From: Azospirillaceae bacterium
Lineage (GTDB): Bacteria > Pseudomonadota > Alphaproteobacteria > Azospirillales > Azospirillaceae
Assembly: GCA_028277115.1 (NCBI GenBank)
Contig: JANQHG010000168.1
Coordinates: 1-33,857 of the forward strand
Direction: 5' to 3'
DNA: 33,857 nt
The position numbers and the translations under genes are program-made. Positions 23,180 to 33,100 of the stretch are shown here, piece by piece. The notes under the pieces are model-generated. The model did not search any database. It saw nothing but the letters and a program-made list of their open reading frames with translations, and was not told the DNA's origin. Positions within the stretch are counted from its first letter, which is position 1. The number at the start of each line of letters is the position of its first letter.

Positions 23180-24433
23180 GTGGCACAATTGAGCGACGAT
23201 TGCTTCGCGTTCGGCGGCCCTCTGCTCACGATCGAGGCGGCGCGCGATCGCCTGGAGCGCACCCTGTCGCCGGTGACCCCGGTCGATTCGGTGCCGCTGG
23301 CCGAAGGGCTCGGGCGAGTGCTCGCGGCCGACATCGCGGCGCCGATCGACGTGCCGCCGCACCCGAACGCGGCGGTCGACGGCTATGCCGTGGTGTTCGA
23401 CGATCTGGCGGCCGACGCCGAGACCGTGTTGCCGGTCGGCGGCCATGTCGCCGCGGGCGCGGCGCTCGGGCGCACCGGCCGCCGCGGCGAGACGGTGCGC
23501 ATCCTGACCGGTGCGCCGATGCCGGCCGGCTTCGATACCGTCGTGATGCAGGAGGACTGCCGACGCGACGGCGACCATGTGGTGATCCCGCCCGGGCTCA
23601 GGCGCGGCGCCAACCACCGCGCCGCCGGCGAGGATGTGGCGCGCGACAGCACGATCCTGTCCGCCGGCTGCCGCTTGCGGCCCCAGGAGCTCGGACTGCT
23701 CGCGTCGGTCGGGATCGACCGGGTTGCGGTGCGGGCGCGGCTTCGGGTCGCGCTGTTTTCGACCGGCGACGAGGTCCGCGAGCCGGGCACGGCTCTTGCG
23801 TCCAACTGCATCTATGACGCCAACCGCACCAGCCTGACCGGGCTGTTGCAGGGCCTCGGGGTCGCGGTCACCGATCTCGGGATTCTGCCGGATGACCCGG
23901 CGCGCATCCGGTCGGCGCTCGCCGAGGCGGCGGCAGGCCAGGATCTCCTGTTGACCTCGGGCGGGGTGTCGACCGGCGACGAGGACCATGTCAAGACGGC
24001 GGTCGAGGCGCTCGGCGCGCTCCATGTCTGGCGTCTGGCCATCAAGCCCGGGCGGCCGGTCGCGCTCGGCACGGTCGCCGGGGTGCCGTTCGTCGGGCTG
24101 CCCGGCAACCCGGTCGCGGTGATGGTGACCTTCATGCTGCTGGCGCGGCCGTTGATCCTGCGCCTGGCCGGGGCGGCGCCGCGCGAGCCGCAGCGGTTCC
24201 CGGTGATCGCGGACTTCGATTACCGCAAGAAGCCGGAGCGGCGGGAATTCGTGCGCGCCCGCTTGGCTGCCGGGGCGGACGGGAGCGTACGGGCGCGCAA
24301 GTTCCCGCGCGATGGGGCCGGGATCTTGAGCTCGATGGTCGAGGCCGACGGGTTGGTCGAGTTGCCGGAGTTGGTCACCGAGGTCGCGCCCGGCGCGACG
24401 GTCCGGTTTTTGCCTTTCTCCGAGGTGTTGTAG
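23180..24433 (+). CDS. moeA: Molybdopterin molybdenumtransferase
   Basis: MoeA, 417 residues, inserts molybdate into adenylated molybdopterin in the last step of basic Moco synthesis. Family marks are HPNAAVDGYAV, TGAPMPAGFDTVVMQED, FSTGDEV, SGGVSTGDEDHVK and FVGLPGNPVAV. The usual NSAMDGYA reads NAAVDGYA here, a mild substitution. The start is GTG at 23180, supported by GAGGGGAGG upstream and by the family alignment. The C-terminal domain of about 70 residues is present, so the protein is full length. It leads a plus-strand run followed by modABC, though a repeat-rich gap of about 220 bases lies between them. Confidence 0.95.
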   Translation: MAQLSDDCFAFGGPLLTIEAARDRLERTLSPVTPVDSVPLAEGLGRVLAADIAAPIDVPPHPNAAVDGYAVVFDDLAADAETVLPVGGHVAAGAALGRTGRRGETVRILTGAPMPAGFDTVVMQEDCRRDGDHVVIPPGLRRGANHRAAGEDVARDSTILSAGCRLRPQELGLLASVGIDRVAVRARLRVALFSTGDEVREPGTALASNCIYDANRTSLTGLLQGLGVAVTDLGILPDDPARIRSALAEAAAGQDLLLTSGGVSTGDEDHVKTAVEALGALHVWRLAIKPGRPVALGTVAGVPFVGLPGNPVAVMVTFMLLARPLILRLAGAAPREPQRFPVIADFDYRKKPERREFVRARLAAGADGSVRARKFPRDGAGILSSMVEADGLVELPELVTEVAPGATVRFLPFSEVL

Positions 24434-24485
24434 CACCCCGATCGGTCGGAGTCCGGGTGATGATCCTTGGCAACATGGGGCGACG

Positions 24486-24555
24486 TTTTGGGGGCCGGCG
24501 CCCCCAAGGTCAGGGGGTTTCACCCCCCGCACGGCCGTCAGGCCGCATTCGGCGA
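24486..24555 (+). repeat. Large composite palindromic repeat, copy 5 (short)
   Basis: Short member of the element family. It keeps the first part (TTTGGGGGCCGGCGCCCCCAAG, then AGGGGGTTTCACCCCCC) and jumps directly to the shared end (GCACGGCCGTCAGGCCG). The central CAGGGG/CCCCTG modules of the longer copies are missing, so it looks like an internal deletion derivative. Confidence 0.8.
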
Positions 24556-24566
24556 GGCAGAACCAT

Positions 24567-24691
24567 CCTTCCCCCGCCCCCAAGCGGGGGAAGGTGTCCG
24601 CGCAGCGGACGGAAGGGGGCATACGGCGGCGCCGGTGGCCACCTTCGCCGCCGTATGCCCCCCTCTAACGCCCCCCACGTGCCGTGGGGGG
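24567..24691 (+). repeat. Cluster of four hairpins upstream of modA
   Basis: Four perfect inverted repeats follow one another. An 11-bp stem has arms 24567-24577 and 24584-24594. A 6-bp stem has arms 24596-24601 and 24605-24610. A 17-bp stem has arms 24615-24631 and 24646-24662. A 9-bp stem has arms 24671-24679 and 24683-24691. The layout resembles REP/BIME-type mobile palindromes. It is different from the larger repeat family that ends just before it at 24555. Confidence 0.75.
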
Positions 24692-25494
24692 AGAACTTTC
24701 GCAACCCCGCCGTTTCATTCTGGACGGACCGGCCGAAACTCTTCAGGCCCCTTGTGGCCTTGGCGATCGCCGGTCTGGTCTGGCTCGCCCCCGCCCCGGC
24801 ACGCGCCGGCGAAGCGCTGATCGCGGTCGCCGCCAACTTCACCGCCGCCGCCAACGAACTCGGCACCGCCTTCACCACGCGCACCGGCCACCACCTGCGC
24901 TTCAGCTTCGGCTCGACCGGCAAGCTGTTCGCCCAGATCGCATTTGGAGCACCGTTCGATGCCTTCCTGGCCGCCGACGCCGCGCGCCCGGCCAAAGCCG
25001 AGGCCGAGGGGCTCGCGGTCCCCGGCAGCCGCTTCACCTACGCGGTCGGCCGCCTGGCGCTTATGAGCGCCGACCCGACCCTGGTCAACGACCGGGGCAC
25101 GGTGCTCGCGACCGGCACGATCGATCGGCTCGCGCTCGCCAACCCGCGGACCGCACCGTATGGCGCCGCGGCGGTCGAGGTCCTGCGCGCGCTCGGTGTC
25201 TACGACCGGCTGCGGCCGGCGCTGGTCCAGGGCGACACGGTGGCCCAGACCTTGCAGTTCGTGATGACCGGCAACGTCGGGCTCGGCTTCGTCGCGCGGG
25301 CCCAGGTGGTGGCGCTCGGCGACCATGGCGGGTCGGTCTGGCTGGTGCCGCCGCGCCTCCACGGCCCGATCCGGCAGGACGCAGTCCTGCTCTCGAGCGG
25401 CGCCGACACCCCGGCGGCAACGGCGTTCCTCGCGTTCCTGCGTAGCGCGGCCGCCGCCGAGATCGTCACCGCCTACGGCTACCTGACCGAGTGA
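24655..25494 (+). CDS. modA: Molybdate ABC transporter substrate-binding protein
   Basis: Periplasmic molybdate receptor. The mature sequence GEALIAVAANFTAAANELG, then FSFGSTGKLFAQI and GAPFDAFLAADAARP, is typical ModA; later parts include FVMTGNVGLGFVA. A signal core (ALAIAGLVWLAPAPARA) precedes it. The true start is unclear. The only in-frame ATG before the signal is at 24655, inside the arm of a hairpin and without a ribosome site. GTG at 24679 or 24754 is also in frame, and the last would give a very short signal. The hairpin cluster seems to have replaced the original 5' end. From the signal core on, the protein is about 240 residues, normal for ModA. modB follows after 27 bases. Confidence 0.88.
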   Translation: MPPSNAPHVPWGENFRNPAVSFWTDRPKLFRPLVALAIAGLVWLAPAPARAGEALIAVAANFTAAANELGTAFTTRTGHHLRFSFGSTGKLFAQIAFGAPFDAFLAADAARPAKAEAEGLAVPGSRFTYAVGRLALMSADPTLVNDRGTVLATGTIDRLALANPRTAPYGAAAVEVLRALGVYDRLRPALVQGDTVAQTLQFVMTGNVGLGFVARAQVVALGDHGGSVWLVPPRLHGPIRQDAVLLSSGADTPAATAFLAFLRSAAAAEIVTAYGYLTE

Positions 25495-25521
25495 TCGGCG
25501 ACCGATCGGGAGAGTGTCCGC

Positions 25522-26187
25522 ATGTGGGAGGCCGTGTGGCTGACCGTCACGCTCGCCGGCGTGACCACGCCCGTCCTGATCGCGGTCAGCACGCCGATCG
25601 CGTGGTGGCTCGCACGCTCGCGGTCGCGCCTCGCGGCGATCGTCGGCGCGGTGGTGACCTTGCCGCTGGTGCTGCCGCCGACCGTGCTCGGCTTTTATCT
25701 CTTGATCGCGCTCGGGCCCCAGAGTCCGCTCGGCCAGCTGTCGACGGCGATGCTCGGCCATCCCTTGCCCTTTTCCTTCGAAGGCCTGGTGGTCGCGTCG
25801 GTGATCTATGCGCTGCCGTTTGCCGTCCAGCCGATCCGCAACGCCTTTCTGGCGGTCGGCGACCGACCGCTCGAGGCGGCGGCGACCCTGCGCGCCGCGC
25901 CGTGGGACGCCTTCGTCTCGGTCGCCTTGCCGCTGGCGCGGCCCGGCTTCGTCACCGCCGCGGTGCTCGGCTTTGCCCACACCGTCGGCGAGTTCGGCGT
26001 GATCTTGATGATCGGCGGCAACATTCCCGGTGAAACCAAAGTTCTGTCGATCGCGATCTACGATTATGTCGAGACCCTGGAATGGCACAAGGCGCACCTG
26101 CTCGCGGGCGGCATGGTGGCGTTCGCGTTCCTGGTGATCCTCTTGGTCAACGTGACCGAAAAGCGGCTGGGATGGACGCCGCGGTGA
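25522..26187 (+). CDS. modB: Molybdate ABC transporter permease
   Basis: Inner-membrane channel for molybdate, 221 residues with five or six membrane segments, the usual size. [15 protein letters not shown] near residue 50 and the [20 protein letters not shown] coupling loop (EAA motif, residues about 118-137), with [18 protein letters not shown] after it, are classic ModB. The start ATG has GGGAGAG upstream. The stop lies 16 bases inside modC, so the two are translationally coupled. Order modA-modB-modC is the standard one. Confidence 0.95.
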   Translation: MWEAVWLTVTLAGVTTPVLIAVSTPIAWWLARSRSRLAAIVGAVVTLPLVLPPTVLGFYLLIALGPQSPLGQLSTAMLGHPLPFSFEGLVVASVIYALPFAVQPIRNAFLAVGDRPLEAAATLRAAPWDAFVSVALPLARPGFVTAAVLGFAHTVGEFGVILMIGGNIPGETKVLSIAIYDYVETLEWHKAHLLAGGMVAFAFLVILLVNVTEKRLGWTPR

Positions 26188-27338
26188 CCGCGACCGCGGC
26201 CGCGGCCGGCTTGACCGCCGCCTTTGCCGGCCGTTTGGGCGGGTTCGAGCTGGATGTCCGGTTCGCGGTCCCGGCCCGCGGCGTCACCGCCTTGTTCGGG
26301 CCATCGGGCTGCGGCAAGACCACGGTGTTGCGCTGCGTCGCCGGCCTGACCCGTCTGCCGGTCGGCGAGCTGGTGGTCGACGGCGAGGTCTGGCAGCGCG
26401 GCCGCCGCTTCCTGCCGCCGCACCGCCGGCCGGTCGGCTATGTCTTTCAGGACGCGCGCCTGTTCCCACACCTGTCGGTCACCGGCAACCTGCGGTTCGG
26501 CCACAAACGGACGACGACCCCCGGTCAGCCGGTGGCGTTCGACGAGGTCGCCGCCCTGCTCGGCCTCGCGGACCTGCTCGACCGGCCGATCGGGGTGCTG
26601 TCGGGCGGCGAGCGCCAGCGGGTCGCGATCGGCCGGGCGTTGTTGTCGAAGCCGCGGCTGTTGTTGATGGACGAACCGGTCTCGGCGCTCGACCGGATCA
26701 GCAAGAACGAGATCCTGCCGTATCTGGAGGCGCTGCACGCCGCGCTCGACCTGCCGGTCTTGTATGTCAGCCACGACCTGGCGGAGGTCGAACGCCTGGC
26801 CGACACCATGGTCTTGATGACACCGGGGCGGGTCCAGGCGGTCGGTCCGTTGGCGGACCTCCTCGCCGACCCGTCGCTGCCGCTCTATCGCCTGCCCGAT
26901 GCCGCGTCGGTGCTGGACGGCGTCGTGGTCGCCGAGGATGCGACCTATGGCCTGTCGATGCTGCGGGTGGCCGGCCAAACCCTGTTCGTGCCCGGCCGGG
27001 CCGGCGGCGCCGGCAGCCGGCGCCGCCTGCGGATCGCCGCGAGCGACGTCAGCCTGTGGCGCGGCCGCGCGCCCCGGGACTCGAGCATCTTGAACGTGCT
27101 ACCGGCGCGGATCACCGGGGCGAAACCCGACGAGGTGGCGACGATCAGCGTGTTCCTGGCGCTGGGCAGAGAGGGCGACGGCCCGGCGCTGATCGCCCGG
27201 ATCACGCGCAAGTCCTGGGACGAACTCGGCTTCTGGCCGGGCGACCAGGTCCACGCGATGATCAAGAGCGTCGCCCTGATCGACGCGCCGCAAGGACCGG
27301 CGCCGGGCCAGCGGCCGCGCGCCCCCGATCGGCGATAG
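26172..27338 (+). CDS. modC: Molybdate ABC transporter ATP-binding protein
   Basis: Cytoplasmic ATPase of 388 residues. The nucleotide-binding domain (about 1-240) has Walker [10 protein letters not shown], the Q-loop [11 protein letters not shown], the LSGGERQRV signature, Walker [13 protein letters not shown] and the H-loop VSHD. The last 70-80 residues form a Mop domain ([13 protein letters not shown], then [11 protein letters not shown] and MIKSVAL) that binds molybdate and can regulate transport. The C-terminal [12 protein letters not shown] tail is extra. The start ATG at 26172 overlaps the end of modB by 16 bases. A longer frame upstream is a shadow of modB. The 145 bases after it hold no gene. 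Confidence 0.95.
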   Translation: MDAAVTATAAAAGLTAAFAGRLGGFELDVRFAVPARGVTALFGPSGCGKTTVLRCVAGLTRLPVGELVVDGEVWQRGRRFLPPHRRPVGYVFQDARLFPHLSVTGNLRFGHKRTTTPGQPVAFDEVAALLGLADLLDRPIGVLSGGERQRVAIGRALLSKPRLLLMDEPVSALDRISKNEILPYLEALHAALDLPVLYVSHDLAEVERLADTMVLMTPGRVQAVGPLADLLADPSLPLYRLPDAASVLDGVVVAEDATYGLSMLRVAGQTLFVPGRAGGAGSRRRLRIAASDVSLWRGRAPRDSSILNVLPARITGAKPDEVATISVFLALGREGDGPALIARITRKSWDELGFWPGDQVHAMIKSVALIDAPQGPAPGQRPRAPDRR

Positions 27339-27483
27339 GCTCACCCGGTTGCAAGCGCGGCCGGGTTCGGGTTGACGGCAAGCCGGACAAAGGCGACGAC
27401 TGCTGCCGCCCACATCCACATGGTCAGCCTTCCACTGCTGATCGAACCGGGCGCGACCTGGTGATACGGCGGCGGCCCCGGTT

Positions 27484-28491
27484 CTATTCGCTTTCGCCGC
27501 GAGGGGACGCACCCTCGGACGCCCGCCGCCGTTCCCACTCCAGGGCCGAGGCGACGATGGTGTCAAGGGCGTCGAACGACGGCGTCCATCCCAGCGTTCG
27601 CTTGATCAACGTCGTATCGGCGACCAAGGTCGGCGGATCGCCGGGTCGCCGGGGTCCGACCCGAATGTCGAGTTTCTTTCCCGCGACCCGCTCCACCGCC
27701 GCCAGCACCTCGCGGACCGACGCGCCCCGGCCGTAGCCGCAGTTGAAGGTCAGGACCCCGCCGACCCGCGCCAGGTGGGTCAGCGCTCCGACATGGGCGT
27801 CGGCCAAATCCGAGACATGGACATAGTCGCGCACGCAGGTGCCGTCCGGCGTGTCGTAGTCGTCACCGAAGACCGGGACATGATCCCGGCGACCGACCGC
27901 AGCCTCGCACGCAACATTGATCAGATGGGTCGCGCGCGGCGGTGCCTGACCGGCTCGACCCGCGGAGTCGGCGCCGGCAACATTGAAATAGCGCAGCATG
28001 ACAGCATTGAGACCGTGCGCCTGCGCGGCGTCCCGCAGCATCTGCTCGACCATCAGTTTGCTCATCCCGTACGGACTGATCGGCACCGTCGGGGCGTCCT
28101 CTTGGATCGGCAGCCGGGCCGGCACGCCATAAACCCCCGCCGAGGACGAGAACACGAAGGTCGGCACCTTGAACTCGACCGCGCATTCGATCACCGCGAG
28201 ACTGTTTGCCACGTTGTTTCGATAATATTCCAAAGGCTTCGCCATTGACTCACCGACAATGATGCTCCCGGCAAAGTGGAGGACGGCATCGATCCGATGG
28301 CGGTCGAAGATGGGTGACAGCGCCTCGCGGTCCCCGATGGTCTGCACGAACAACGGGACCTCGGCCGGCACCGCGGCGCGGCGTCCGGTCGACAGGTCAT
28401 CGACCACGATCGGCCGATAGCCGGCCGCCAGCAAAGCGAGAACGGCGTGGGAGCCGATGTAGCCGGCACCACCGGTCACGAGGACATTCAT
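27484..28491 (-). CDS. galE: UDP-glucose 4-epimerase
   Basis: NAD-dependent epimerase of 335 residues interconverting UDP-glucose and UDP-galactose for polysaccharide supply. TGGAGYIGSH at the N-terminus binds NAD. The SDR catalytic pair is Y141 and K145 (YGMSK), with the Ser of SSSAGVYG near 115-117. Later YFNVAGAD and RDYVHVSDLADAH are strong GalE marks. The start ATG at 28491 begins MNVLVTGG; longer frames are ruled out. Substrate width (GlcNAc forms) cannot be told from sequence. The gene stands alone on the minus strand; it converges with modC and has no evident sugar-pathway partner nearby. Confidence 0.95.
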   Translation of the reverse strand: MNVLVTGGAGYIGSHAVLALLAAGYRPIVVDDLSTGRRAAVPAEVPLFVQTIGDREALSPIFDRHRIDAVLHFAGSIIVGESMAKPLEYYRNNVANSLAVIECAVEFKVPTFVFSSSAGVYGVPARLPIQEDAPTVPISPYGMSKLMVEQMLRDAAQAHGLNAVMLRYFNVAGADSAGRAGQAPPRATHLINVACEAAVGRRDHVPVFGDDYDTPDGTCVRDYVHVSDLADAHVGALTHLARVGGVLTFNCGYGRGASVREVLAAVERVAGKKLDIRVGPRRPGDPPTLVADTTLIKRTLGWTPSFDALDTIVASALEWERRRASEGASPRGESE

Positions 28492-28610
28492 CGCGTCATC
28501 AGGAAAGCTCTGGGATGCCCGACGGCGATTCGAGACGTCGCCCGCACGCACTGTGACCGACCGAGGCCAGACTCGGGCCAGCGACCCCGATCACCGAGGC
28601 CGGGCTCGGG

Positions 28611-29549
28611 TCAGGGGTCGTCGAACAGCGCCTCCGGGGACGGCACGTCGAGCAGCCGATCAGCCCAGACATCCAGTTGGTCGAGGTCGGCGCCGAGGAT
28701 GCGCTGCTCGAACTCGGGCGGCAGCGCGCCGAACCGGCGACGAAGCAACCGAACGATCATCTCGGCCCGTTCCTCGGCTTTCCATTGTTCTATCCAGGTC
28801 TCGCCCAGAGTTGCCAGCATCGTCTCGACCCTCTGCAAATCATGCGGCACCGACGCCGTGGGCGCGATGGTCTCGAGCGCCACCCGGGCCATCTCGGCGA
28901 ACAGGTCGCGGAGCTGGTCGTAGCCAGGATGGCGCACGAACCAAGCGACGATCGCGGCAACCAGCGCCTCGAATTCCGCGAAGGATGGCCCGCGTTCGAG
29001 ACGGGTCAGAAGGGTCGCGAGATTGGTCTCGTCGCCGAGGTCAGCCGCCGGTGCCGCGCCCATGTCGAGCAGATGATAGCGCGCTCTCGGCTGCCAAGGT
29101 GCCAACGGCGATCCCGGCGTGAGCGCGATCAACTCGGTGGTCGTGGTCGGCGCGGCCCAGCGCGGCGTGCCGTTGTACAGCACGATCACCAGCACCGGCG
29201 GCAGCCGGTCCCCGGTTTTCAGCTTGCGCGCAGCGACGATCGCCTGGAACAACAGACCTTGGTAGACTTGGGCGCGCACCGCCATCCACCAGTCGATCTT
29301 GGACTGGAACTCGAACATGACATAGACCAGAAGGTCGGTGCCGCTGCGGGTCGGCAGGCACCAGACCACGTCGCCGCGCCGCTCCCGACCCTTGCCCGGT
29401 TTGCCGGTCGGAAAGTCGCTCGCGAACAGCTCCATTCGGGTAAAATCGATCCCGGCCGCCAGGACCTCGGGCACGAACGCGCGGATCAGATGTTCGACCA
29501 GCACCGCGTGGGTGAACAGCCGCCGGTACAGCGCATCGAAATCCGGCAC
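28611..29549 (-). CDS. Rpn-like PD-(D/E)XK nuclease / putative transposase family protein
   Basis: Protein of 312 residues resembling Rpn/YhgA-type proteins (Pfam Transposase_31-like), which are related to restriction-type nucleases and promote recombination in the studied Escherichia coli forms. The N-terminal pattern YRRLFTHAVLVEHLIRAFV, then RRGDVVWCL and MFEFQSKIDWWMAVR, gives the D...E-x-Q-S-K pattern of the nuclease core: the Asp in RGDVVW, then the Glu and Lys in FEFQSK. YHLLDMG and a C-terminal DUF4351-like part (RFGALPPEFEQRIL) follow. The start is GTG at 29549 with GGAG a few bases upstream. Upstream frame is low-complexity. A small gene lies 46 bases upstream on the same strand and is probably its operon partner. 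Confidence 0.8.
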   Translation of the reverse strand: MPDFDALYRRLFTHAVLVEHLIRAFVPEVLAAGIDFTRMELFASDFPTGKPGKGRERRGDVVWCLPTRSGTDLLVYVMFEFQSKIDWWMAVRAQVYQGLLFQAIVAARKLKTGDRLPPVLVIVLYNGTPRWAAPTTTTELIALTPGSPLAPWQPRARYHLLDMGAAPAADLGDETNLATLLTRLERGPSFAEFEALVAAIVAWFVRHPGYDQLRDLFAEMARVALETIAPTASVPHDLQRVETMLATLGETWIEQWKAEERAEMIVRLLRRRFGALPPEFEQRILGADLDQLDVWADRLLDVPSPEALFDDP

Positions 29550-29595
29550 GGACGCTCCGATCCCTGTGGTTGCTGCGCGGTCGCGACCGGCTCGG

Positions 29596-29883
29596 TCACC
29601 GGCCGCCGGGGCCGCCGTCGGTCCACGGCGGCGGTGCCGCCTCGAGCACCGCAAGCCGTCGCTCGAGCTCGATGAACCGCGCGGTCAGCACCTCCAGGGT
29701 GGCGCGTAGCGCCTCGGCGTCGCGGCCGTCCGCGGCCGCCGCCCCCGGCGGCCGCTCGAGCGCGCGGGTCAGCGCCGCCGAGACCAACTCGCCGACCGTG
29801 CAACGCTCCGCCTTGGCCCGCTCGGCGACCGCCCGTTGCAGCGCCGGCGCGACCCCGCGAATCGACCATCGATCATCTGCCAT
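29596..29883 (-). CDS. Small unknown protein upstream of the Rpn-like gene
   Basis: Protein of 95 residues, start MADDRWSIRGVAP. Residues 5-45 read like a short helix-turn or ribbon-helix-helix region (RGVAPALQRAVAERAKAERC, then TVGELVSAALTRALE). A predicted coiled coil follows (EALRATLEVLTARFIELERR). The order, small DNA-binding-like protein then nuclease-like protein, resembles toxin-antitoxin layouts, but no family is recognised. The start ATG at 29883 is preferred because the frame above it is not protein-like. Spacing to the next gene is 46 bases. Confidence 0.6.
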   Translation of the reverse strand: MADDRWSIRGVAPALQRAVAERAKAERCTVGELVSAALTRALERPPGAAAADGRDAEALRATLEVLTARFIELERRLAVLEAAPPPWTDGGPGGR

Positions 29884-30174
29884 GCCATGCGATGCCGGTC
29901 GTGACCCCCACCCCCGGGCGGCGGCGATCGTCGGTCGCGCCCGCCGGTGGGCCGCCGTGGTCACACACCGCCATCCCACATCTTTAGAATATGTTGAGTG
30001 TCGGGTCAATCGCGGGCCGCCACAGCGTCCGGCCGTCCCCCGCTGCAGCGCCGGCCGGCCGTCAAGACCAAACCGTCGCGCCGGTAGATTAGCATTCCGC
30101 AATTGACCCTTCTCAGGGTAGGCTTTCGGACCAATGCCAACGATCAATACCAACGAGGAGAGGAACGTCCCGCC

Positions 30175-33100
30175 ATGGCGGTTACCCCACACCCGATCCA
30201 GCGTTTGTTGGTCGCCAATCGCGGCGAAATCGCGATCCGCGTCTTGCGCGCTGCCAACGAACTCGGCATTCGCACGGTCGCGATCTATTCCGAGGAAGAC
30301 CAGCTTTCGTTGCACCGCTTCAAAGCCGACGAGAGCTACCTGATCGGTGAGGAGAAAGGCCCGGTCAAAGCCTATCTCGACATCGACGATATCCTCCGTG
30401 TCGCCCGTTCGGCCAGGGTCGATGCCATCCATCCGGGCTACGGCTTTTTGTCGGAAAACCCCGACTTCGCCCAAGCGTGCGAAGACGCCGGGATCATCTT
30501 CGTCGGTCCGCCGCCCGAGGTGATGCGCCAGCTCGGCAGCAAGGTCGCCGCGCGCGAACTCGCCCAGCGTGCCGGCGTGCCGGTGGTGCCGGCGACCGGC
30601 GCGCTGCCCGACGATATGGCGGAGGTCCGCCGCGCGGCCGAGGCGATCGGCTACCCCCTGATGCTGAAGGCGAGTTGGGGTGGCGGCGGCCGCGGCATGC
30701 GGATCGTCGAGACCGCCGACGACCTCGACAACGCGGTCCACGCCGGGCGGCGCGAGGCCGCGCTCGCCTGCGGCAACGACGAAGTGTTCCTGGAAAAGCT
30801 GGTCCGCCGGGCCCGCCACGTCGAGGTGCAGATCTGCGGCGACCACCACGGCAACATCGTCCATCTGTTTGAACGCGACTGCTCGGTCCAGCGACGGAAC
30901 CAAAAGGTGGTCGAGCGCGCGCCGGCCTCGTTCTTAAGCGACCATCAGCGCCACGCGCTGTGCGCATCCGCCGTGCGCCTCGCCTACGCCGCCCATTACC
31001 GCAACGCCGGCACGGTCGAGTTCCTGATGGACGCCGACACCGGCGCCTTCTACTTCATCGAGGTCAACCCGCGCATCCAGGTCGAACACACCGTGACCGA
31101 AGAGGTCACCGGCGTTGACCTGGTCAAGGCGCAGATCCGGATCGCCCAGGGCGCGATGATCGGCCTGCCGGAAAGCGGCGTGCCGGCCCAGCACCAGATC
31201 CATCTGAACGGCCACGCGCTGCAGTGCCGGGTCACCACCGAGGACCCCGAGCACAATTTCATCCCCGACTACGGCCACATCCAGGCCTATCGCCCGGCGA
31301 CCGGTTTCGGGATTCGCCTGGACGGCGGCACCACCTACACCGGCGCCTTCGTCAGCCGGTTCTATGACAGCCTGTTGGAAAAGGTCACCGCCTGGGCCCC
31401 GACCGCCGAAGAGGCGGTGGCGCGGATGGACCGGGCGTTGCGCGAGTTCCGGGTCCGCGGGGTTGCGACCAACCTGTCGTTCCTGGAAGCGCTGATCAAC
31501 CACCCGAAGTTCCGCACCGCGTCCTACACCACCCGCTTCATCGACGAGACGCCCGAGCTCTTGCGCACCGGGGAACGGCGCGACCGCGCCTCGCGCCTGC
31601 TCCGCTTCATCGGCGAGGTCACGATCAACGGCGACATGCCGCTGCCGTCCGCGTCGCCCGCGACCGAGCGCGGTGATTTGATCCCGCCGGTCCCGCTCGA
31701 TCTGCCCGACGAGATCGCGCCGGGCAGCCGCCAGCGGCTCGACGCGCTCGGCGCCGACGGTTTTGCCCGTTGGATGCGCGACGAACCCCGGCTGTTGATC
31801 ACCGACACCACGATGCGCGACGCCCATCAGTCGCTGCTCGCGACCCGGATGCGCACCTTCGATTTGCTCGCGGTCGCCGACGCCTATGCCCGCGGCCTGC
31901 CGACCCTGTTGTCGGTCGAGTGCTGGGGCGGGGCGACCTTCGACGTCGCGATGCGGTTCTTGAAGGAATGCCCGTGGGAGCGGCTGACCGAGCTGCGCGC
32001 GCGCATCCCCAACCTTCTGTTCCAGATGCTGCTGCGCGGCGCCAACGCGGTCGGCTACACCAACTATCCGGACAATGTCGTGCGTTTGTTCGTGCGCGAC
32101 GCCGCTGCTGCGGGAATTGATCTGTTCCGGGTCTTCGACTCGCTGAACTGGGTCGACAACATGCGGGTCGCGATGGACGCGGTGCGCGACAGCGGCAAGC
32201 TGTGCGAAGGCGCGATCTGCTACACCGGCGATCTCCAGGACCCGGCGCGCTCGAAGTACGATCTCAAATACTACGTCAAGCTGGCCAAGGAGCTCGAGGC
32301 CGCCGGAGCCCACATCCTCGGGATCAAGGACATGGCCGGGCTGGTCAAGCCGGCCGCCGCGTCGCTGTTGGTGTCGACCCTGCGCCAGGAGGTCGGCCTG
32401 CCGATCCATTTCCACACCCACGACACCAGCGGCCTGACCGCCGCGTCGGTGCTGGCGGCGGCCGAGGCCGGGGTCGACGCGGTCGATTGCGCGGTCGATG
32501 CGCTGAGCGGTCTGACCTCGCAGCCCAACCTCGGCTCGATCTGCGCTGCGCTTGCCGGCGCGCCGCGTGATCCCTGCCTTGATCCCGCCGTGTTGCGCCA
32601 GCTGTCGCGCTATTGGGAGCATGTCCGGCGTTACTACACCCCGTTCGAGGCCGACATGCGCGCCGGCACGTCCGAGGTCTATCTGCACGAGATGCCGGGC
32701 GGCCAGGTCACCAACCTGCGCCAACAGGCGCGTGCGATGGGCCTCGAGGAACGCTGGCCCCATGTGGTCGAGGCCTATGCCGCGGTCAACCGCGCGTTCG
32801 GCGACATCCCCAAGGTGACGCCGTCGTCCAAGGTGGTCGGCGACATGGCGCTGTTCATGGTCTCGAGCGGTCTTTCCGAGGCCGACCTGGCCGACCCGCG
32901 CAAGGACATCGCGTTCCCCGACAGCGTGGTCTCGTTCTTCCGCGGCGACCTCGGCCAGCCGCCGGGCGGGTTCCCACCCGAGCTCCAGGCCAAGGTGATC
33001 AAGGGCGCGACCCCGTTGGCCGTGCGCCCGGGGTCGGTGTTGCCGGACGCCGATTTGAACCAGATGCGCGCGGAAGCCGAACGCGCGACCGAACGGCCGG

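Noticed and set aside
29884-30174. Upstream extension of the small unknown gene into the pyc region
   Set aside because: The frame stays open to about 30903 only as an antisense of pyc, and the extension is not protein-like.
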